From assembly GCF_040256745.1 (NCBI RefSeq), contig NZ_CP138335.1, positions 2,046,001 through 2,110,000 on the forward strand: a DNA stretch of 64,000 nt. The letters are read 5' to 3'. Every line of letters begins with the position of its first letter. The first letter of the stretch is position 1. The position numbers were made by a program, and so were the translations under genes. A model generated the notes under the pieces. The model had not been told where the DNA came from, ran no database searches, and worked only from the letters and a program-made list of their open reading frames with translations. Positions 9,146 through 19,550 of this stretch are shown one piece after another. The stretch is from Scrofimicrobium sp. R131 (lineage in GTDB: Bacteria; Actinomycetota; Actinomycetes; Actinomycetales; Actinomycetaceae).

Positions 9146-12100
9146 TCAGGAGTTCAACACCTGATCCGCCAGCGAGCTACGCGTGCCGTAACGGTGGGTG
9201 GTCAGCGACACCGCCTGCTCGTGCACGAAGGGCAGAATCTCCACCCGTCCGGCCGTCGTGACCGGCCCGTCCCAAATGGCGTAGTCAATCGGGGCGGACA
9301 GCTGACCCATCAGCGTCGCCCGCTCCGATCCGAGCAGGCGCACCCGCCCGTCGTGGTGCACTTCGGCTCCGTCGAGGCGCTGGGCAAACTCTTCCGGGCT
9401 CTCCACCAGGCAGGCAAAGCCGTACCGGTGCGCCCAGTCCTGAATCGGGTCGGGCAGGGCGCGGGTGGTGGACAGCACCAGCTGGGCCCCCTGGTAACCC
9501 AGAGGCTCCGCCTCGGTCTGCCCGGCGCAGTGACGCACCAGGAAGTCCGGGTCCTCCGGGGAGGGGCGGAACTCGCCGACCGCCACCGCGGCCATGGCGG
9601 CCAGCAGAATGTCGGCGTCGCTCGCCGCACTTTCGGCGCGCAGTACCGCCCGGGCCGGCAGGTAGCGCAGCACGTTGCGCTCGTACTTCAGGCCCGTCGG
9701 GTCGTTCAGCCGATCAAAATGCGTGGTGCAGGCGCGCTCCAGGTTGTAGGCCGCGCGCTGAACTCGCTCCGCCTGGTCGGGGGTGAGGAGGCGGTCAGCC
9801 ACCTCCACCGCCTCGAGCAGCTGACGCTTCTCCACGGCCAGTTCCCGCTCCGGCACGGCCGGGTAGCCCTCGCCGCCGACGGTGCCCTTCGGCTCGTCCA
9901 CCGGCTCGAAGCGGCCCAGACCGAACAGATAGTTGGGGCCGCCCGCCTTGGCACCCGGACCCACAGACGACAGCTTCCACCCGCCGAAGGGCTGGCGTTG
10001 CACGATGGCCCCGGTGATCCCCCGGTTGATGTAGACGTTGCCGGCTTGGACCCGATCCAACCAGTAGTTGACCTCGTCGGCCGAAAGTGACTGGATCCCG
10101 GCGGTCAGACCGAACGCGGTCGAGTTCTGCACTTCGATCGCTTCGGCCAGGGTGGCCACCCGGATCACGCCGAGGACCGGCCCAAAGTACTCCACCTGCT
10201 GGAACTCGCTGCCGGGCTGGACTCCGCCGCGGATGCCCGGGCTCCAGAGGCGGCCGGAGTCGTCCAGCGGTTCCGGCTTCAGCGCCCAGGACTGTCCGGG
10301 CTCCAGCTTCGTCAGGCCCCGGGTCAGCTTCTCGCCGGGCAGCTCGGACAGCGGCCCCATCTCCTCGGCCAAATCGGTGGGCCAGGCGACGTGCAGCGAG
10401 CGGGCCGCGTCCAACAGTTGGTCGTGGAACCGCTTGGACCTGCCCGCGGAGCCCACCAGGATCACCAGCGAGGCGGCCGAACACTTCTGCCCGGCGTGGC
10501 CAAAGGCCGAGGCGACCACGTCTTTGGCGGCCAAGTCCAGGTCGGCCGACGGGGTGACGATGATGGAGTTTTTCCCGGAGGTTTCCGCCAGCAGGGTCAG
10601 GTCCCGGCGCCACGACAGGAACATCTCCGCGGTTTCGGAGGAGCCGGTCAGGATTACCCGTTCCACCCGCTCGTCGGTTACCAGCTGGCGTCCCACCTCG
10701 CGATTGCCGGGCACGACCAGCTGGGCCAGGTTCCGGTCCAACCCGGCGGCCCACAGGCATTCGGCCAGCAGGGCCCCGCAGCGCTTGGCCGCCGAGGCGG
10801 GCTTCAGCATCACGGCTCCACCGGCCGCCAGCGCCGCAATCGTTCCCCCCAGGGGAATCGAGAGCGGGAAGTTCCATGGCGGGGTGACCACGGTCAGGGC
10901 GGCCGGAACAAACTTGGCGCCGGGCAGGCGGTCCAGCTCTAGCAGCTGCTGGGCGTAGTAGTGCGCAAAGTCGATCGCTTCCGAGATTTCCGGGTCGGTC
11001 TGGTCGATGCCTTTGCCGAGCTCCGCGGCCGCCACCTCCAGCAGGTCGGCCCGGCGCCGGGACAGCTCGATCCCCACCCGGTGCAGCAGGTCGGAGCGCT
11101 CCGCAGCGGACTTCTTGGCCCACTTGCGCTGGGCGGTCAACGCCTTCTTCATCCGCTGGTTCAGCTCGGTCCGGTTGGCAACCGTGTGGGAGGCGACGGT
11201 GTCTTCACCCAGGGTCGACTCGGGGACGCGGCCGACAATCTGTCGGGCCCACTCCCGGTTGGCCGCGAGGGCCGGGTCGGTGTCGGGAACGTTCTCAAAC
11301 TTCCACTGGCCACCGGGGCCGCGCATTTCGGCTTCCAGCTGCCGAACGGTTTCGGTTTGCCGGTTCTGGGTGCGGTTGGCCTGACAGCGCTTCTCCCCCT
11401 CGGCCACCAGCTGGGTGACCGCCCGGCGGAACCGATCCCGCTCCAGGTCGAAGACCTTTTGGTCCTCGCCCATCTCGAAGACGTGGGACATGAAGTTGTC
11501 GGAGGCGGAGTTCTCTTCCAGGCGGCGGACCAGGTAGGCGATGGCCACATCGAACTCGCGCGGGTCGACCACGGGGACGTACAGCAGCAGCGAGCCGACC
11601 TCGTCCCGCACGGCCTGGGCCTGCGCTTCGGCCATGCCGGCCAGCATCTCCACGTCGATCCGGTCGCGGACCCCGCGCAGGTCCGCCAGCTCCCAGGCCA
11701 GGGCCAGGGTAAACAGGTTGTGTCCGGCCACGCCCAGGCGGACCGCTCGCATCCGCTCCGGGGTCAGCGCCCAGTTCAGGATCCGCAGGTAGTTGGCATC
11801 GGTGGCCTGCTTCGATTCCCACAGGGCCAGGGGCCAGCCGTGGACTTCAGCTTCCACCCGCTCCATCGCCAGGTTTGCGCCCTTGACCAGGCGCACCTTG
11901 ATCGGGGCTCCCCCCGCTTCGATCCGGCGCTGAGCCCAGGCCACCAGGCCCTGGTAGGCGGGCAGGGCGTCGGGCAGATAGGCCTGGATCACGATGCCGG
12001 CCTCCAGGTGGGCCAGTTCTTCCCGCTCCAGGATCCGCTCAAACACCTGGATGGTCAGGTCCAGATCCTTGTACTCTTCCATGTCCAGGTTGATGAACTT

Positions 12101-12763
12101 CGGCGTGGGGGACGAGGCGGCCAACTGGTAGAGGGGTAGGAGCCGCTCCACCGCCTGGTCGACGATCGATTCCACATCCCAGTGGGACCGCGGGCCGGTC
12201 ACGGCCGACACCTTCATCGAGACGTAGTCGATGTCGTCGCGCGCCAGCAGGGCCTTGTTGGCGGCCAGGCGCCGGTCGGCTTCCGCATCGCCGAGCACGG
12301 CTTCGCCCAGCAGGTTGATGTTGAGCCGGGAGCCGTCGGCCCGCAGTTTCTCAATTGCGGGCCCAAGTTTGGAGTCGGTGACGTCAACCACCAGGTCGCC
12401 GACCAGCTCGGAGAAGACGCGCCGGGCCGCGGGCACGACGACGCTGGGGGCCAGGAAGCCGGCCACGCCGCCCACCTGGGCGGGAATCCGGAGCCACGGC
12501 GGCAGGAACTTGGGGGAGGTGCGGGTCAGCTGCCGGAGGTTGTGCGCTGCCACGCGCATATCTTCGGGGCGGATCACCCCGTCCACGAACTCGACGGTAA
12601 AGTTCAGTCCGTTGGGGTCTTCCAGAACTGAGGCCAGCAGCTCAGCGGCCTTGCCACTCGGGTAGTGGGAGGACAGCTGAGTCCACCGGTTAGCGGTCTG
12701 CTCGGCCCGGTCGGCCGCCAGATGCAGGTCGGTGTAGGAATCGGTAGGTGTCTTTTTGGACAT
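9146..12763 (-). CDS. putA: Bifunctional proline dehydrogenase / L-glutamate gamma-semialdehyde dehydrogenase
   Basis: 1205 residues from the ATG at 12763, which has an AGAAGAGG ribosome-binding region. An upstream in-frame ATG at 12796 adds 11 residues without homology. The N-terminal half is the FAD-dependent proline dehydrogenase barrel (VSMKVSAV, QAYLPDALP and KVRLVKGAN segments). The central part is the NAD-dependent aldehyde dehydrogenase, with TPPWNFPLSIP, the catalytic Glu in LAETSGKNSIIV and the catalytic Cys in GHAGQKCSAASL. About 250 C-terminal residues extend beyond the ALDH core, as in other long PutA proteins. I see no N-terminal DNA-binding domain, so it is probably an enzyme only. 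Together the domains convert proline to glutamate. Confidence 0.95.
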   Translation of the reverse strand: MSKKTPTDSYTDLHLAADRAEQTANRWTQLSSHYPSGKAAELLASVLEDPNGLNFTVEFVDGVIRPEDMRVAAHNLRQLTRTSPKFLPPWLRIPAQVGGVAGFLAPSVVVPAARRVFSELVGDLVVDVTDSKLGPAIEKLRADGSRLNINLLGEAVLGDAEADRRLAANKALLARDDIDYVSMKVSAVTGPRSHWDVESIVDQAVERLLPLYQLAASSPTPKFINLDMEEYKDLDLTIQVFERILEREELAHLEAGIVIQAYLPDALPAYQGLVAWAQRRIEAGGAPIKVRLVKGANLAMERVEAEVHGWPLALWESKQATDANYLRILNWALTPERMRAVRLGVAGHNLFTLALAWELADLRGVRDRIDVEMLAGMAEAQAQAVRDEVGSLLLYVPVVDPREFDVAIAYLVRRLEENSASDNFMSHVFEMGEDQKVFDLERDRFRRAVTQLVAEGEKRCQANRTQNRQTETVRQLEAEMRGPGGQWKFENVPDTDPALAANREWARQIVGRVPESTLGEDTVASHTVANRTELNQRMKKALTAQRKWAKKSAAERSDLLHRVGIELSRRRADLLEVAAAELGKGIDQTDPEISEAIDFAHYYAQQLLELDRLPGAKFVPAALTVVTPPWNFPLSIPLGGTIAALAAGGAVMLKPASAAKRCGALLAECLWAAGLDRNLAQLVVPGNREVGRQLVTDERVERVILTGSSETAEMFLSWRRDLTLLAETSGKNSIIVTPSADLDLAAKDVVASAFGHAGQKCSAASLVILVGSAGRSKRFHDQLLDAARSLHVAWPTDLAEEMGPLSELPGEKLTRGLTKLEPGQSWALKPEPLDDSGRLWSPGIRGGVQPGSEFQQVEYFGPVLGVIRVATLAEAIEVQNSTAFGLTAGIQSLSADEVNYWLDRVQAGNVYINRGITGAIVQRQPFGGWKLSSVGPGAKAGGPNYLFGLGRFEPVDEPKGTVGGEGYPAVPERELAVEKRQLLEAVEVADRLLTPDQAERVQRAAYNLERACTTHFDRLNDPTGLKYERNVLRYLPARAVLRAESAASDADILLAAMAAVAVGEFRPSPEDPDFLVRHCAGQTEAEPLGYQGAQLVLSTTRALPDPIQDWAHRYGFACLVESPEEFAQRLDGAEVHHDGRVRLLGSERATLMGQLSAPIDYAIWDGPVTTAGRVEILPFVHEQAVSLTTHRYGTRSSLADQVLNS

Positions 12764-12865
12764 GGGGGACCTCTTCTGTGTGTAACACTCGAGCACCCCC
12801 AGAATACCGTCTTTGCGGTCAATTATCCGGGCCCTGAGGAACGGGAATGACCCCTCAGTTTTCCT

Positions 12866-13852
12866 TTACTTTTCCGCCATCTCCCGCCGTTTTTCGGCAA
12901 TTTCATACAGGGCGATCCCGCTGGCAACCGCAGCATTTAGCGATTCCATCCCCAGCATGGGAATCGACACCAGTAGGTCACAGCTTTCCGCCACCAGTCG
13001 GGACAGGCCCTTCCCCTCGGCCCCGGTTACCAGCACCAGGGGCACGTCGGCCAGTTCCAGCCCGCGAATGGTCGGTCCCGCCGCGCCCTCCAGGCCGACC
13101 ACGAAGAAGCCGGCATCCTGGCAGCGTTTGAGCGCCTGCACCAGGTTACTGACCCGAGCGGTCGGCACCTTGGCCGCCGCCCCCGCCGACACCTTCCAGG
13201 TGGTGACGCTGACTCCGGCCGAACGTCGCTGCGGAATGACGACCCCGTCCACCCCGAAGGCCGCGCCCGAACGCAGGACCGCCCCCAGGTTGTGCGGATC
13301 GGTGACGTGATCGAGTGCCACCAGCAGACCCGGGTTCCCGGACGGCTTCTCCAGCGCCCGGACCAGCAGCTCGTCCAGGTCCCAGTACTCGTATTCGGCC
13401 ACTTCCACGCCGATCCCCTGGTGGGTGGCTCCGCCCGAGGCGATGTCCAGATCCCGGCGGGTCACCTCGATGAAGGGCGCGCCCGAGTTGGCCAGGGCCG
13501 TGGTGACGTCGCGCATCCGCCCATCCCCGGGGTCGGAGGAGACGAAAATCCGGTGAATCTGGATCCCCGCCTCGGCCACCTCGATGACGGCGTTGCGGCC
13601 AACGACCAGTTCGGTCCCCGGCTGGAGGCGAACCCGGGTTCGGTTCTGCGCCTGGGCTCGCGCCTGCGCCACCTCTTTTTCCCGTTCCTTTTCCAGCTTC
13701 CGCTTGTGGGCCGCATGGTAGGTGCGGTCCTCCGCCTTCGGGGTCGGCCCCTTACCCGACAGCGCGCGCTTGTGCTTGCCCCCGGAGCCAATCACCGGCC
13801 CCTTTTCTGCTTTTCGCTGGGCCCCGCGGCGCCCCTGGTTACCTTTGCTCAC
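12866..13852 (-). CDS. rlmB: 23S rRNA (guanosine-2'-O-)-methyltransferase RlmB (TrmH/SpoU family)
   Basis: 328 residues from the GTG at 13852. That start overlaps the cysS stop (GTGA) and has GGAAGG at a good distance, so I prefer it to the ATG 15 bases upstream. The first 80 or so residues are strongly basic and disordered-looking. Then come the L30e-like N-terminal domain (LVVGRNAVIEV) and a SPOUT methyltransferase domain with ALDHVTDPHNLGAVLRSGAAFG, LVTGAEGKGLS and the closing SIPMLGMESLNAAVASGIALYE, which forms the trefoil knot. It methylates the ribose of a conserved 23S rRNA guanosine. Its pairing with cysS is common in Gram-positive bacteria. Confidence 0.93.
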   Translation of the reverse strand: MSKGNQGRRGAQRKAEKGPVIGSGGKHKRALSGKGPTPKAEDRTYHAAHKRKLEKEREKEVAQARAQAQNRTRVRLQPGTELVVGRNAVIEVAEAGIQIHRIFVSSDPGDGRMRDVTTALANSGAPFIEVTRRDLDIASGGATHQGIGVEVAEYEYWDLDELLVRALEKPSGNPGLLVALDHVTDPHNLGAVLRSGAAFGVDGVVIPQRRSAGVSVTTWKVSAGAAAKVPTARVSNLVQALKRCQDAGFFVVGLEGAAGPTIRGLELADVPLVLVTGAEGKGLSRLVAESCDLLVSIPMLGMESLNAAVASGIALYEIAEKRREMAEK

Positions 13853-15294
13853 ACTCGCACCTTCCATACGGAGCCGTCAGCCCCATCTTCCACGACAATT
13901 CCGGCCTCGGTCAGCTGATCGCGAATCCGATCGGCCGCGGCCCAGTCCTTCTCACTTCGCGCCCGGTTGCGCTGCTCCACCAGGGTGGAAACCAGCGAGT
14001 CCAACGCCCGATACTGCGCTTCCCCAGCCGGGTCGGTCCCGTCCGGACGCGCCCAGTGGCTGGAGCCCGGGTCAATCCCCAGCACATCCAGCATCGATCG
14101 CACCAGCTGCAGCTCGGTCCGCACCGCCTCGTCCTGGCCGGCGCTGAGGGCGCGCCGACCCAGTTTCAGGTGCTCGTAGATGACCGCCAGCGCCCCCGCG
14201 ACGTTCAGGTCGTCGTTCATCGCCTCGACGAAGCCGGTCGGAAGCCGGTCGGCCGGCAGGTCCACCGGGCCGGGGTCCCCCACCCGCGCGGTCGCGTCGG
14301 CAACAAACCCGGCCAGGCGATCCCAGGTGCCCTCGGCCCGCGCCAGGGTCTCATCCCCCCACTCGATCATCGACCGGTAGTGAACCGTGCCGAGCGCCAG
14401 CCGGATGACAGAGGCGGGGTACTGCTCCAACAGGGCGTCCAGCGCCAGCGTGTTCCCCAAAGATTTCGACATCTTGTCGCCCGCCTGGGTCACCCAGGCA
14501 TTGTGCAGCCACAGGCGCGCAAACTCCCACCCGGCGGCGTGGGACTGGGCCTGCTCGTTCTCATGGTGGGGGAACCGCAGGTCCAACCCACCTCCGTGAA
14601 TGTCGAAGGTTTCACCCAGGTAGCGGTGGGACATGGCCGAGCATTCCAGGTGCCACCCGGGACGGCCCCGACCCCAGGGCGCCGGCCAGGACGCCGTTTC
14701 CGGCTCTTCCGGCTTGGCTGCCTTCCAGAGGGCGAAGTCGCGCGGATCGCGCTTGGCTCCCCGGTTCGCCTCGTCCTCCTGCGCCGGGTCCTCGGTCGTC
14801 AGCAGGTCCCCGAGCTGCTGGTTTGTCAGCGAGCCGTAGTCGGGCTGCGAATGCACGTCGAAGAAGACGTTGCCGGCGGCATCGGCGTAGGCGTGCCCCC
14901 GGTCCAGCAGCCGCTGAATCAGCTGCACCTGGTCGGTGATGTGTCCGGTGGCGCGCGGCTCAAAAGTGGGGGAAATCAGACCCAGCTGGCGATAGGCCGC
15001 CTCGAACTCACGCTCATAGCGGGCGGCCAACTGCCACCAGGGTTCGCCGGCCTCCCGAGCCTTGGTCAAGATCTTGTCGTCAATATCGGTGATGTTGCGA
15101 ATGTAGGTCACCGACAGGCCCAGCCGACCGAGCCACCGGATCAGGACGTCGAACGCCACCGCGGCCCGCAAGTGTCCGATGTGCGGGGACCCCTGCACGG
15201 TCGGGCCGCACAGGTAAATGCCCACCCGACCCGGATGAACGGGCTCCAGCACCTGCACGGTGCGGGACTTCGTGTCGTAGAGGCGCAGCTTCAT
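13849..15294 (-). CDS. cysS: Cysteinyl-tRNA synthetase
   Basis: Class I aminoacyl-tRNA synthetase of 481 residues. It has the HIGH-type motif in [15 protein letters not shown], zinc-binding Cys/His positions including the [11 protein letters not shown] segment, and the KMSKSLGN motif. The frame is open 63 bases further upstream, but the conserved protein begins at MKLRLYDT. That ATG (15294) lies 7 bases after TACTAT, which suggests a leaderless transcript, and I see no clear Shine-Dalgarno sequence. It is the first gene of cysS-rlmB and divergent from ispF. MshC, a mycothiol paralogue of CysS, is unlikely because of the full-length C-terminal DALR region. Confidence 0.96.
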   Translation of the reverse strand: MKLRLYDTKSRTVQVLEPVHPGRVGIYLCGPTVQGSPHIGHLRAAVAFDVLIRWLGRLGLSVTYIRNITDIDDKILTKAREAGEPWWQLAARYEREFEAAYRQLGLISPTFEPRATGHITDQVQLIQRLLDRGHAYADAAGNVFFDVHSQPDYGSLTNQQLGDLLTTEDPAQEDEANRGAKRDPRDFALWKAAKPEEPETASWPAPWGRGRPGWHLECSAMSHRYLGETFDIHGGGLDLRFPHHENEQAQSHAAGWEFARLWLHNAWVTQAGDKMSKSLGNTLALDALLEQYPASVIRLALGTVHYRSMIEWGDETLARAEGTWDRLAGFVADATARVGDPGPVDLPADRLPTGFVEAMNDDLNVAGALAVIYEHLKLGRRALSAGQDEAVRTELQLVRSMLDVLGIDPGSSHWARPDGTDPAGEAQYRALDSLVSTLVEQRNRARSEKDWAAADRIRDQLTEAGIVVEDGADGSVWKVRV

Positions 15295-15307
15295 GGGTTC
15301 CATAGTA
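15295..15307 (-). promoter_or_regulatory. Leaderless-type -10 element for cysS
   Basis: On the minus strand TACTAT (15302-15307) is followed after 7 bases by the cysS ATG. No good -35 is visible at 16-18 bases. This is the partner of the ispF promoter on the other strand of the same 88-bp gap. Confidence 0.5.
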
Positions 15308-15347
15308 CCGGGGGGATGCGCGCGGCCCCGCCCGGGGCGGGGAATTC

Positions 15348-15382
15348 TTGGCGACAACTCGGAGCCCGGCTACCCTGAGGTC
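15348..15382 (+). promoter_or_regulatory. Leaderless promoter of ispF
   Basis: TTGGCG (15348-15353), a 17-base spacer and TACCCT (15371-15376) form a well-spaced promoter, and the ispF ATG follows 6 bases later. Initiation would fall on or next to the start codon. The GAGG beside the ATG is too close to serve as a normal Shine-Dalgarno sequence. Confidence 0.65.
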
Positions 15383-15862
15383 ATGAGCGCAACGTTTCGA
15401 GTGGGGCAGGGAGTCGACGTCCACGCATTTTCCGGGCGGAAAGGCACGCTGCACCTGGCCTGTTTGGACTGGCCCGAAGAGCTGGAACTAGAGGGACACT
15501 CCGACGGGGATGTGGCCGCCCACGCGGCCTGCGACGCCCTGCTGGCCGCCGCCAACCTCGGCGACTTGGGCTCCGTGTTTGGCACCGACGATCCGCGGTG
15601 GGCGGGCGCCGCCGGGGCGACCCTGCTGGGTGAGGTGCTGAGCCGGCTGACCGAAGCTGGGTGGGCCGTTGAGAACGTCAGCATTCAGGTGGTGGGCAAC
15701 CGGCCCCGACTGGCAGCCCGAAAGGACGAGGCGGCCGCCGCCCTGTCCGCGGCCCTCGGTGGAGCGGACGTCTCCCTGGGCGCCACCACCACCGATCACC
15801 TCGGCTTTCTGGGTCGGACCGAGGGGCTGGCCGCCCTGGCCACCGCCCTGGTTTCGCGCTAG
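15383..15862 (+). CDS. ispF: 2-C-methyl-D-erythritol 2,4-cyclodiphosphate synthase
   Basis: 159 residues, normal for IspF, a homotrimeric zinc enzyme of the MEP isoprenoid pathway. The N-terminal [10 protein letters not shown] gives the metal ligands Asp and His. [31 protein letters not shown] is the family's signature stretch (its third His contributes to the metal site), and the C-terminal end [17 protein letters not shown] is conserved. Bases upstream are open in frame but lack homology. ispD is 1.4 kb away on the other strand with an MFS gene in between, not directly beside ispF as in many genomes. Its stop overlaps the MFS stop by four bases. Confidence 0.96.
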   Translation: MSATFRVGQGVDVHAFSGRKGTLHLACLDWPEELELEGHSDGDVAAHAACDALLAAANLGDLGSVFGTDDPRWAGAAGATLLGEVLSRLTEAGWAVENVSIQVVGNRPRLAARKDEAAAALSAALGGADVSLGATTTDHLGFLGRTEGLAALATALVSR

Positions 15863-17220
15863 CTCTCCAGGTGGGCGACAGAGATCTTGGCCCCCTCGCG
15901 CACCGGCAGGATCAGCAGCAGCCCCACCAGCAGCACCACGACCACGCCGAGGATCCCGAACGGGGTACCGTCCCCACCCGTGATTCGGTTCCCGAGCGAG
16001 ATCGCCACCCCGTACAGGAGGGGAGCCAGGAAGGACACGGCCCGCCCGGTGGTGGCGTAGAGGCCGAACACTTCCCCCTCGCGCCCGGCCGGGATCATCC
16101 GCGCCAGCATTGAGCGCGAAGCCGACTGCGCCGGACCGACAAAGATGGTCAGCAGGAGGCCCAGAATCCAAAAGACCATTGGGCCCAGGTCGTGGAAGAT
16201 GAAGACTCCGGTGGCGGCAAATACCATCGCCACCAGCGAGAAGACGATGACCCGTTTGGGCCCCCACAGGTCGTCCAGGCGCCCCACCAGCACGGTGGAG
16301 ACCCCGGCGACCACGTTGGCGGCGATGGCGAAGATGATCACCTGGGAGGCGGAGAAGCCAAAGACAGCCCCGGCAATCACCCCGCCGAAAGTGAAGACGC
16401 CCGCCAATCCGTCGCGGAAGACGGCCGAGGCGATGAGGAACTTCAGGGTGTCGGGTGAGTCCTTGGCCAGGGAGACGACCAGGCGGAACAGGGCCCGGTA
16501 GTTTTCGGCCAGCGAGCCGGCCTGCCCGTGTCCTTTGGCTTTGGCGTAGCCCGGGGGCGGGTTGAGCAGGACCGGTAGCGCCGAGAGCGCCATCCAGAGC
16601 GCGGCGAACAGCATCGCCACCCGCACGTCCAACCCGTTTTCCCCGGTGACGCCGAACAGGCCCACCTCCGGGTTGATGAACCCGAAGTAGAGGATCAGTA
16701 GCAGGACAATCCCGCCGAGGTAGCCCGAACCCCAGCCGAGGCCGGAGACTTGTCCCCGGTCGGCGGGGGTGGAAACGTAGTTCAGCATCGCGTTGTAGTT
16801 GACGGAAGCGAACTCGAAGAAAATGTTGCCCAGCCCGAGCAGGGCCACCCCCAGAATCAGCATCGCCTGCGGGGAGGGGCCGGAGTTGGGGGCGACGAAG
16901 TACATGGCCGCCAGGCAGGCCACCACCAGGAAGGTGAAGGCCCCGACCGAAAGCAGGCCGCGCCCAGCCCGGTCGGCCCGGCGTCCGGCAATTGGAGCCA
17001 GGAGGGCCACCACCAGCCCGGCCACGGTCATCCCGATCGACAGGTACTGGTTGGCGGTGGCGGAAGAGGCAAACAGACCGTCGGTGGTCAGGTAAACGGA
17101 GAAGACAAACGAGGTGGCCACCGCGTTGAACGCAGCTGAACCCCAGTCCCAAGCCGCCCAGGACCAGACCTTATGGGCAGGGATTTTCGGGGACGCACCT
17201 GATTCGGCAACTGAACTCAT
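15859..17220 (-). CDS. MFS transporter of the UMF1/Atg22-like family
   Basis: 453 residues with about 12 predicted membrane segments. The N-terminal [25 protein letters not shown] is the characteristic start of the UMF1 (vacuole effluxer Atg22-like) family. Other recognisable parts are the ADRAGRG loop after transmembrane segment 2 and the [27 protein letters not shown] segment. Substrates of bacterial members are not established. I chose ATG 17220 because GGAAAGG precedes it by 6 bases and homology begins just after. The longer open frame to 17373 is unsupported. The stop codon overlaps that of convergent ispF. Confidence 0.88.
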   Translation of the reverse strand: MSSVAESGASPKIPAHKVWSWAAWDWGSAAFNAVATSFVFSVYLTTDGLFASSATANQYLSIGMTVAGLVVALLAPIAGRRADRAGRGLLSVGAFTFLVVACLAAMYFVAPNSGPSPQAMLILGVALLGLGNIFFEFASVNYNAMLNYVSTPADRGQVSGLGWGSGYLGGIVLLLILYFGFINPEVGLFGVTGENGLDVRVAMLFAALWMALSALPVLLNPPPGYAKAKGHGQAGSLAENYRALFRLVVSLAKDSPDTLKFLIASAVFRDGLAGVFTFGGVIAGAVFGFSASQVIIFAIAANVVAGVSTVLVGRLDDLWGPKRVIVFSLVAMVFAATGVFIFHDLGPMVFWILGLLLTIFVGPAQSASRSMLARMIPAGREGEVFGLYATTGRAVSFLAPLLYGVAISLGNRITGGDGTPFGILGVVVVLLVGLLLILPVREGAKISVAHLES

Positions 17221-17279
17221 AATGGACCTTTCCATTGCGTCCAGGCGTGATTGATGGTTGATGGGACCTAGACAACTTG

Positions 17280-18035
17280 CTAGAAGTCTAGCCCGAGGAT
17301 CATCCGCTCGGCCGTTTCCAGATCCTTTTTGGTCGTGATTTTCAGGGCGTGCGGGTGGCCCGGGGTGACCCAAACCTGGCCCCCTTCCGCCTCGACCAGC
17401 GCCGCGTCGTCGGTGGCGGCGGTCGCCTCGTCGTCCGCCAGTGCCCGAGCCCGCTCGTGAGCTGCCAGCAGCACCCCCCAGAAAAAAGCCTGCGGAGTCT
17501 GGATGGAACGGAGCCGCGCCCGAGGGGGAGTCGCCCGGACCGGGGAGAGCTCCTGGTCCTCGCCGGACACCTCCTTAATGGTGTCGGTGACCGGGAGGCC
17601 GGGGATCACCGCCGGGGTGCCGTCACCCACCAGCCGGATCAGGCGACCGATCATTTCGGGTGGCGTCAGCGCGCGGGCGGCATCATGGACGAGGGTGGGG
17701 GTGGTCCAACTGGGGGTGAGGCCCTCCTGCGCGGTCAGCTGTGACAGCGCATCCAGGCCGCAAGCCACGGACTCTTGGCGGGCGTTGCCGCCGGGAACCA
17801 CGGTGATGGGGAACGGGAAAGTGTAGCGGCCGATCTCTTGCCAGAACTGGTCCAACGCGTCGGCCGGAGCGGTAATCGCCACCGCGGCGACCGCCTCGGT
17901 TTGGGCCAGGCCGCGCAAAGACCAGGCCAGGAGGGAATGCTCGCCCAACTGGACGAGCGCCTTGGGCACGTCGGCTCCCAGCCGAGTGCCGGTCCCGGCC
18001 GCCGTCAGCACCACGACGGCGCTAGGGGAAGCCAA
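17280..18035 (-). CDS. ispD: 2-C-methyl-D-erythritol 4-phosphate cytidylyltransferase
   Basis: 251 residues. The nucleotide-binding loop LTAAGTGTRLGADVPKAL is at the N-terminus, with VVPGGNARQESVACGL and LVHDAARALTPPEMI further in, all diagnostic of IspD. It transfers CMP from CTP to MEP in the isoprenoid pathway. The start appears to be TTG (18035), with GGAG 8 bases upstream. No ATG or better-placed GTG precedes the conserved loop. It begins five bases after the carD stop, the usual actinobacterial carD-ispD arrangement, so the two are co-transcribed. Confidence 0.94.
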   Translation of the reverse strand: MASPSAVVVLTAAGTGTRLGADVPKALVQLGEHSLLAWSLRGLAQTEAVAAVAITAPADALDQFWQEIGRYTFPFPITVVPGGNARQESVACGLDALSQLTAQEGLTPSWTTPTLVHDAARALTPPEMIGRLIRLVGDGTPAVIPGLPVTDTIKEVSGEDQELSPVRATPPRARLRSIQTPQAFFWGVLLAAHERARALADDEATAATDDAALVEAEGGQVWVTPGHPHALKITTKKDLETAERMILGLDF

Positions 18036-18040
18036 CGCTG

Positions 18041-18568
18041 CTACTCCGCGGCTTCGTCCGGGCCCGCCTCGGAAAGGACTTCGTCCAGGCGTTCGCCGGC
18101 CTTCTCTTCGTCAATGTCGCGGGCCAGGGCCAGCTCGGAAATCAGAATCTGGCGGGCCGTGGTCAGCATCCGCTTCTCACCGGTCGACAGCCCCTTGTCG
18201 GCGTCACGCCGGGACAGGTCACGAACCACTTCGGACACCCGCACGATGTCGCCGGAGGTGATTTTTTCCTGGTTGGCCTTGTAGCGACGAGACCAGTTGG
18301 AGGGCTCTTCCACGTCCTTGGCGCGCAGCACGTCGAGGACCTCTTCCACCCCTTTGTCGTCGACCACGTCGCGCACGCCCACTTCGTCCACCTTGTCGGC
18401 GGGCACCTGGATGATCAGTTCCTTTTGCTTGTCCTGCTGCTCGGGTTGGTGAATGCGCAACACCAGGTAGGTGGTAGGTTCCCCGTTGAGTTCCCGGGTA
18501 ATGATTTCCTCAATCGTGGCGGCGCCGTGATGAGGGTAAACGACGGTCTCACCGACCTTAAACGTCAT
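18041..18568 (-). CDS. carD: CarD-family RNA polymerase-binding transcription regulator
   Basis: 175 residues. The N-terminal RNA-polymerase-interacting Tudor-like domain starts [20 protein letters not shown], and the helical C-terminal DNA-binding domain contains [13 protein letters not shown] with the conserved Trp that contacts promoter DNA. In mycobacteria CarD stabilises open complexes at rRNA and other promoters and is essential. A TAGAAT -10-like hexamer and GGGAGCG ribosome-binding sequence lie upstream. First gene of carD-ispD. Confidence 0.96.
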   Translation of the reverse strand: MTFKVGETVVYPHHGAATIEEIITRELNGEPTTYLVLRIHQPEQQDKQKELIIQVPADKVDEVGVRDVVDDKGVEEVLDVLRAKDVEEPSNWSRRYKANQEKITSGDIVRVSEVVRDLSRRDADKGLSTGEKRMLTTARQILISELALARDIDEEKAGERLDEVLSEAGPDEAAE

Positions 18569-18634
18569 GAAAATGCGCTCCCAAATGTGCTAGCTCTCTA
18601 GTAATCCCAACCCATTCTACCAGGAATAGCGCCG

Positions 18635-18664
18635 AAAACCCCGCCCTCTTTGGTGAGGGCGGGG
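18635..18664 (-). terminator. Intrinsic terminator of gpmA
   Basis: Perfect 10-bp arms CCCCGCCCTC (18639-18648) and GAGGGCGGGG (18655-18664) with a 6-base loop are followed on the minus strand by TTTT. It insulates gpmA from carD. Confidence 0.88.
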
Positions 18665-18683
18665 TCAGCGCTAAGCGAAAGGA

Positions 18684-19421
18684 CTACTTGCCCTGGTTCG
18701 CCACCGCATCGATCTTGGCCTGCGCGTCCGGATCCAGGTACCGGCCGCCCTTGGTCACGGGCTTGAGGGTTTGCTCATCCAGTTCGTACAGCAGCGGAAT
18801 CCCGGTCGGGATGTTCACGCCGGCGATGTCGTCGTCCGAAATCTCGTCCAGGTGCTTGACGATGGCGCGCAGCGAGTTGCCGTGCGCCGCCACCATCACG
18901 GTCTTGCCGGTCTGGAGGGCCGGGACGATGGTGCCGTTCCAGTAGGGAAGCAGCCGCTCGAGGACGTCCTTCAGGCACTCGGTGTGCGGAATCGGCTCAC
19001 CCGCGTAGCGCGGGTCGCCGTCCTGAGCGAACTCCGAACCCGGTTCAATCGCGGGGGGCGGGGTGTCGTAGGACCGGCGCCAAAGCATGAACTGCTCATC
19101 ACCGTACTTGTCCCGGGTGGCTTTCTTGTCCAGGCCCTGCAGCGCACCGTAGTGCCGTTCGTTCAGCCGCCAGTTGCGTTCCACCGGAATCCAGTGGCGA
19201 TCCGCCTCGTTCAGAGCCAGGTTCGCCGTAGTGATGGCCCGGCGCAGGAGGGAGGTGAACAGCAGGTCGGGCAAAATCCCCTGCTCTTTCAGCAGGACGC
19301 CGCCGTGCTTGGCTTCCTCTTCCCCCTTGGCCGACAGCGGGACGTCGACCCAACCGGTGAAGAGGTTCTTGGCATTCCATTCGCTTTCGCCGTGGCGAAG
19401 CAGTACAAGCGTGTAAGTCAT
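18684..19421 (-). CDS. gpmA: 2,3-bisphosphoglycerate-dependent phosphoglycerate mutase
   Basis: 245 residues. It interconverts 3- and 2-phosphoglycerate in glycolysis. The catalytic phosphohistidine lies in [20 protein letters not shown] at the N-terminus, and the second His is in [16 protein letters not shown]. The [11 protein letters not shown] segment is also diagnostic. The homology and length set the start at ATG 19421. A longer open frame upstream is background. CACAAT sits 7 bases before the ATG, so it may be leaderless. Confidence 0.97.
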   Translation of the reverse strand: MTYTLVLLRHGESEWNAKNLFTGWVDVPLSAKGEEEAKHGGVLLKEQGILPDLLFTSLLRRAITTANLALNEADRHWIPVERNWRLNERHYGALQGLDKKATRDKYGDEQFMLWRRSYDTPPPAIEPGSEFAQDGDPRYAGEPIPHTECLKDVLERLLPYWNGTIVPALQTGKTVMVAAHGNSLRAIVKHLDEISDDDIAGVNIPTGIPLLYELDEQTLKPVTKGGRYLDPDAQAKIDAVANQGK

Positions 19422-19487
19422 GGTCTCTATTGTGCCATCCCTGGGCCAACCAGGACAGGAACTAAGACCCGACGCACACCGAGCAGG

Positions 19488-19532
19488 AAAAAGCGGGGCG
19501 GTCCGGCCCAATTGGACCCGACCACCCCGCCC
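19488..19532 (-). terminator. Terminator hairpin of lsr2
   Basis: Downstream of the lsr2 stop on the minus strand, an imperfect GC-rich hairpin (GGCGGGGTGGTC region pairing with the GGACCGCCCC region) is followed by GCTTTTTCC. Confidence 0.7.
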
Positions 19533-19550
19533 AAGAGTTGGATCGGCAGA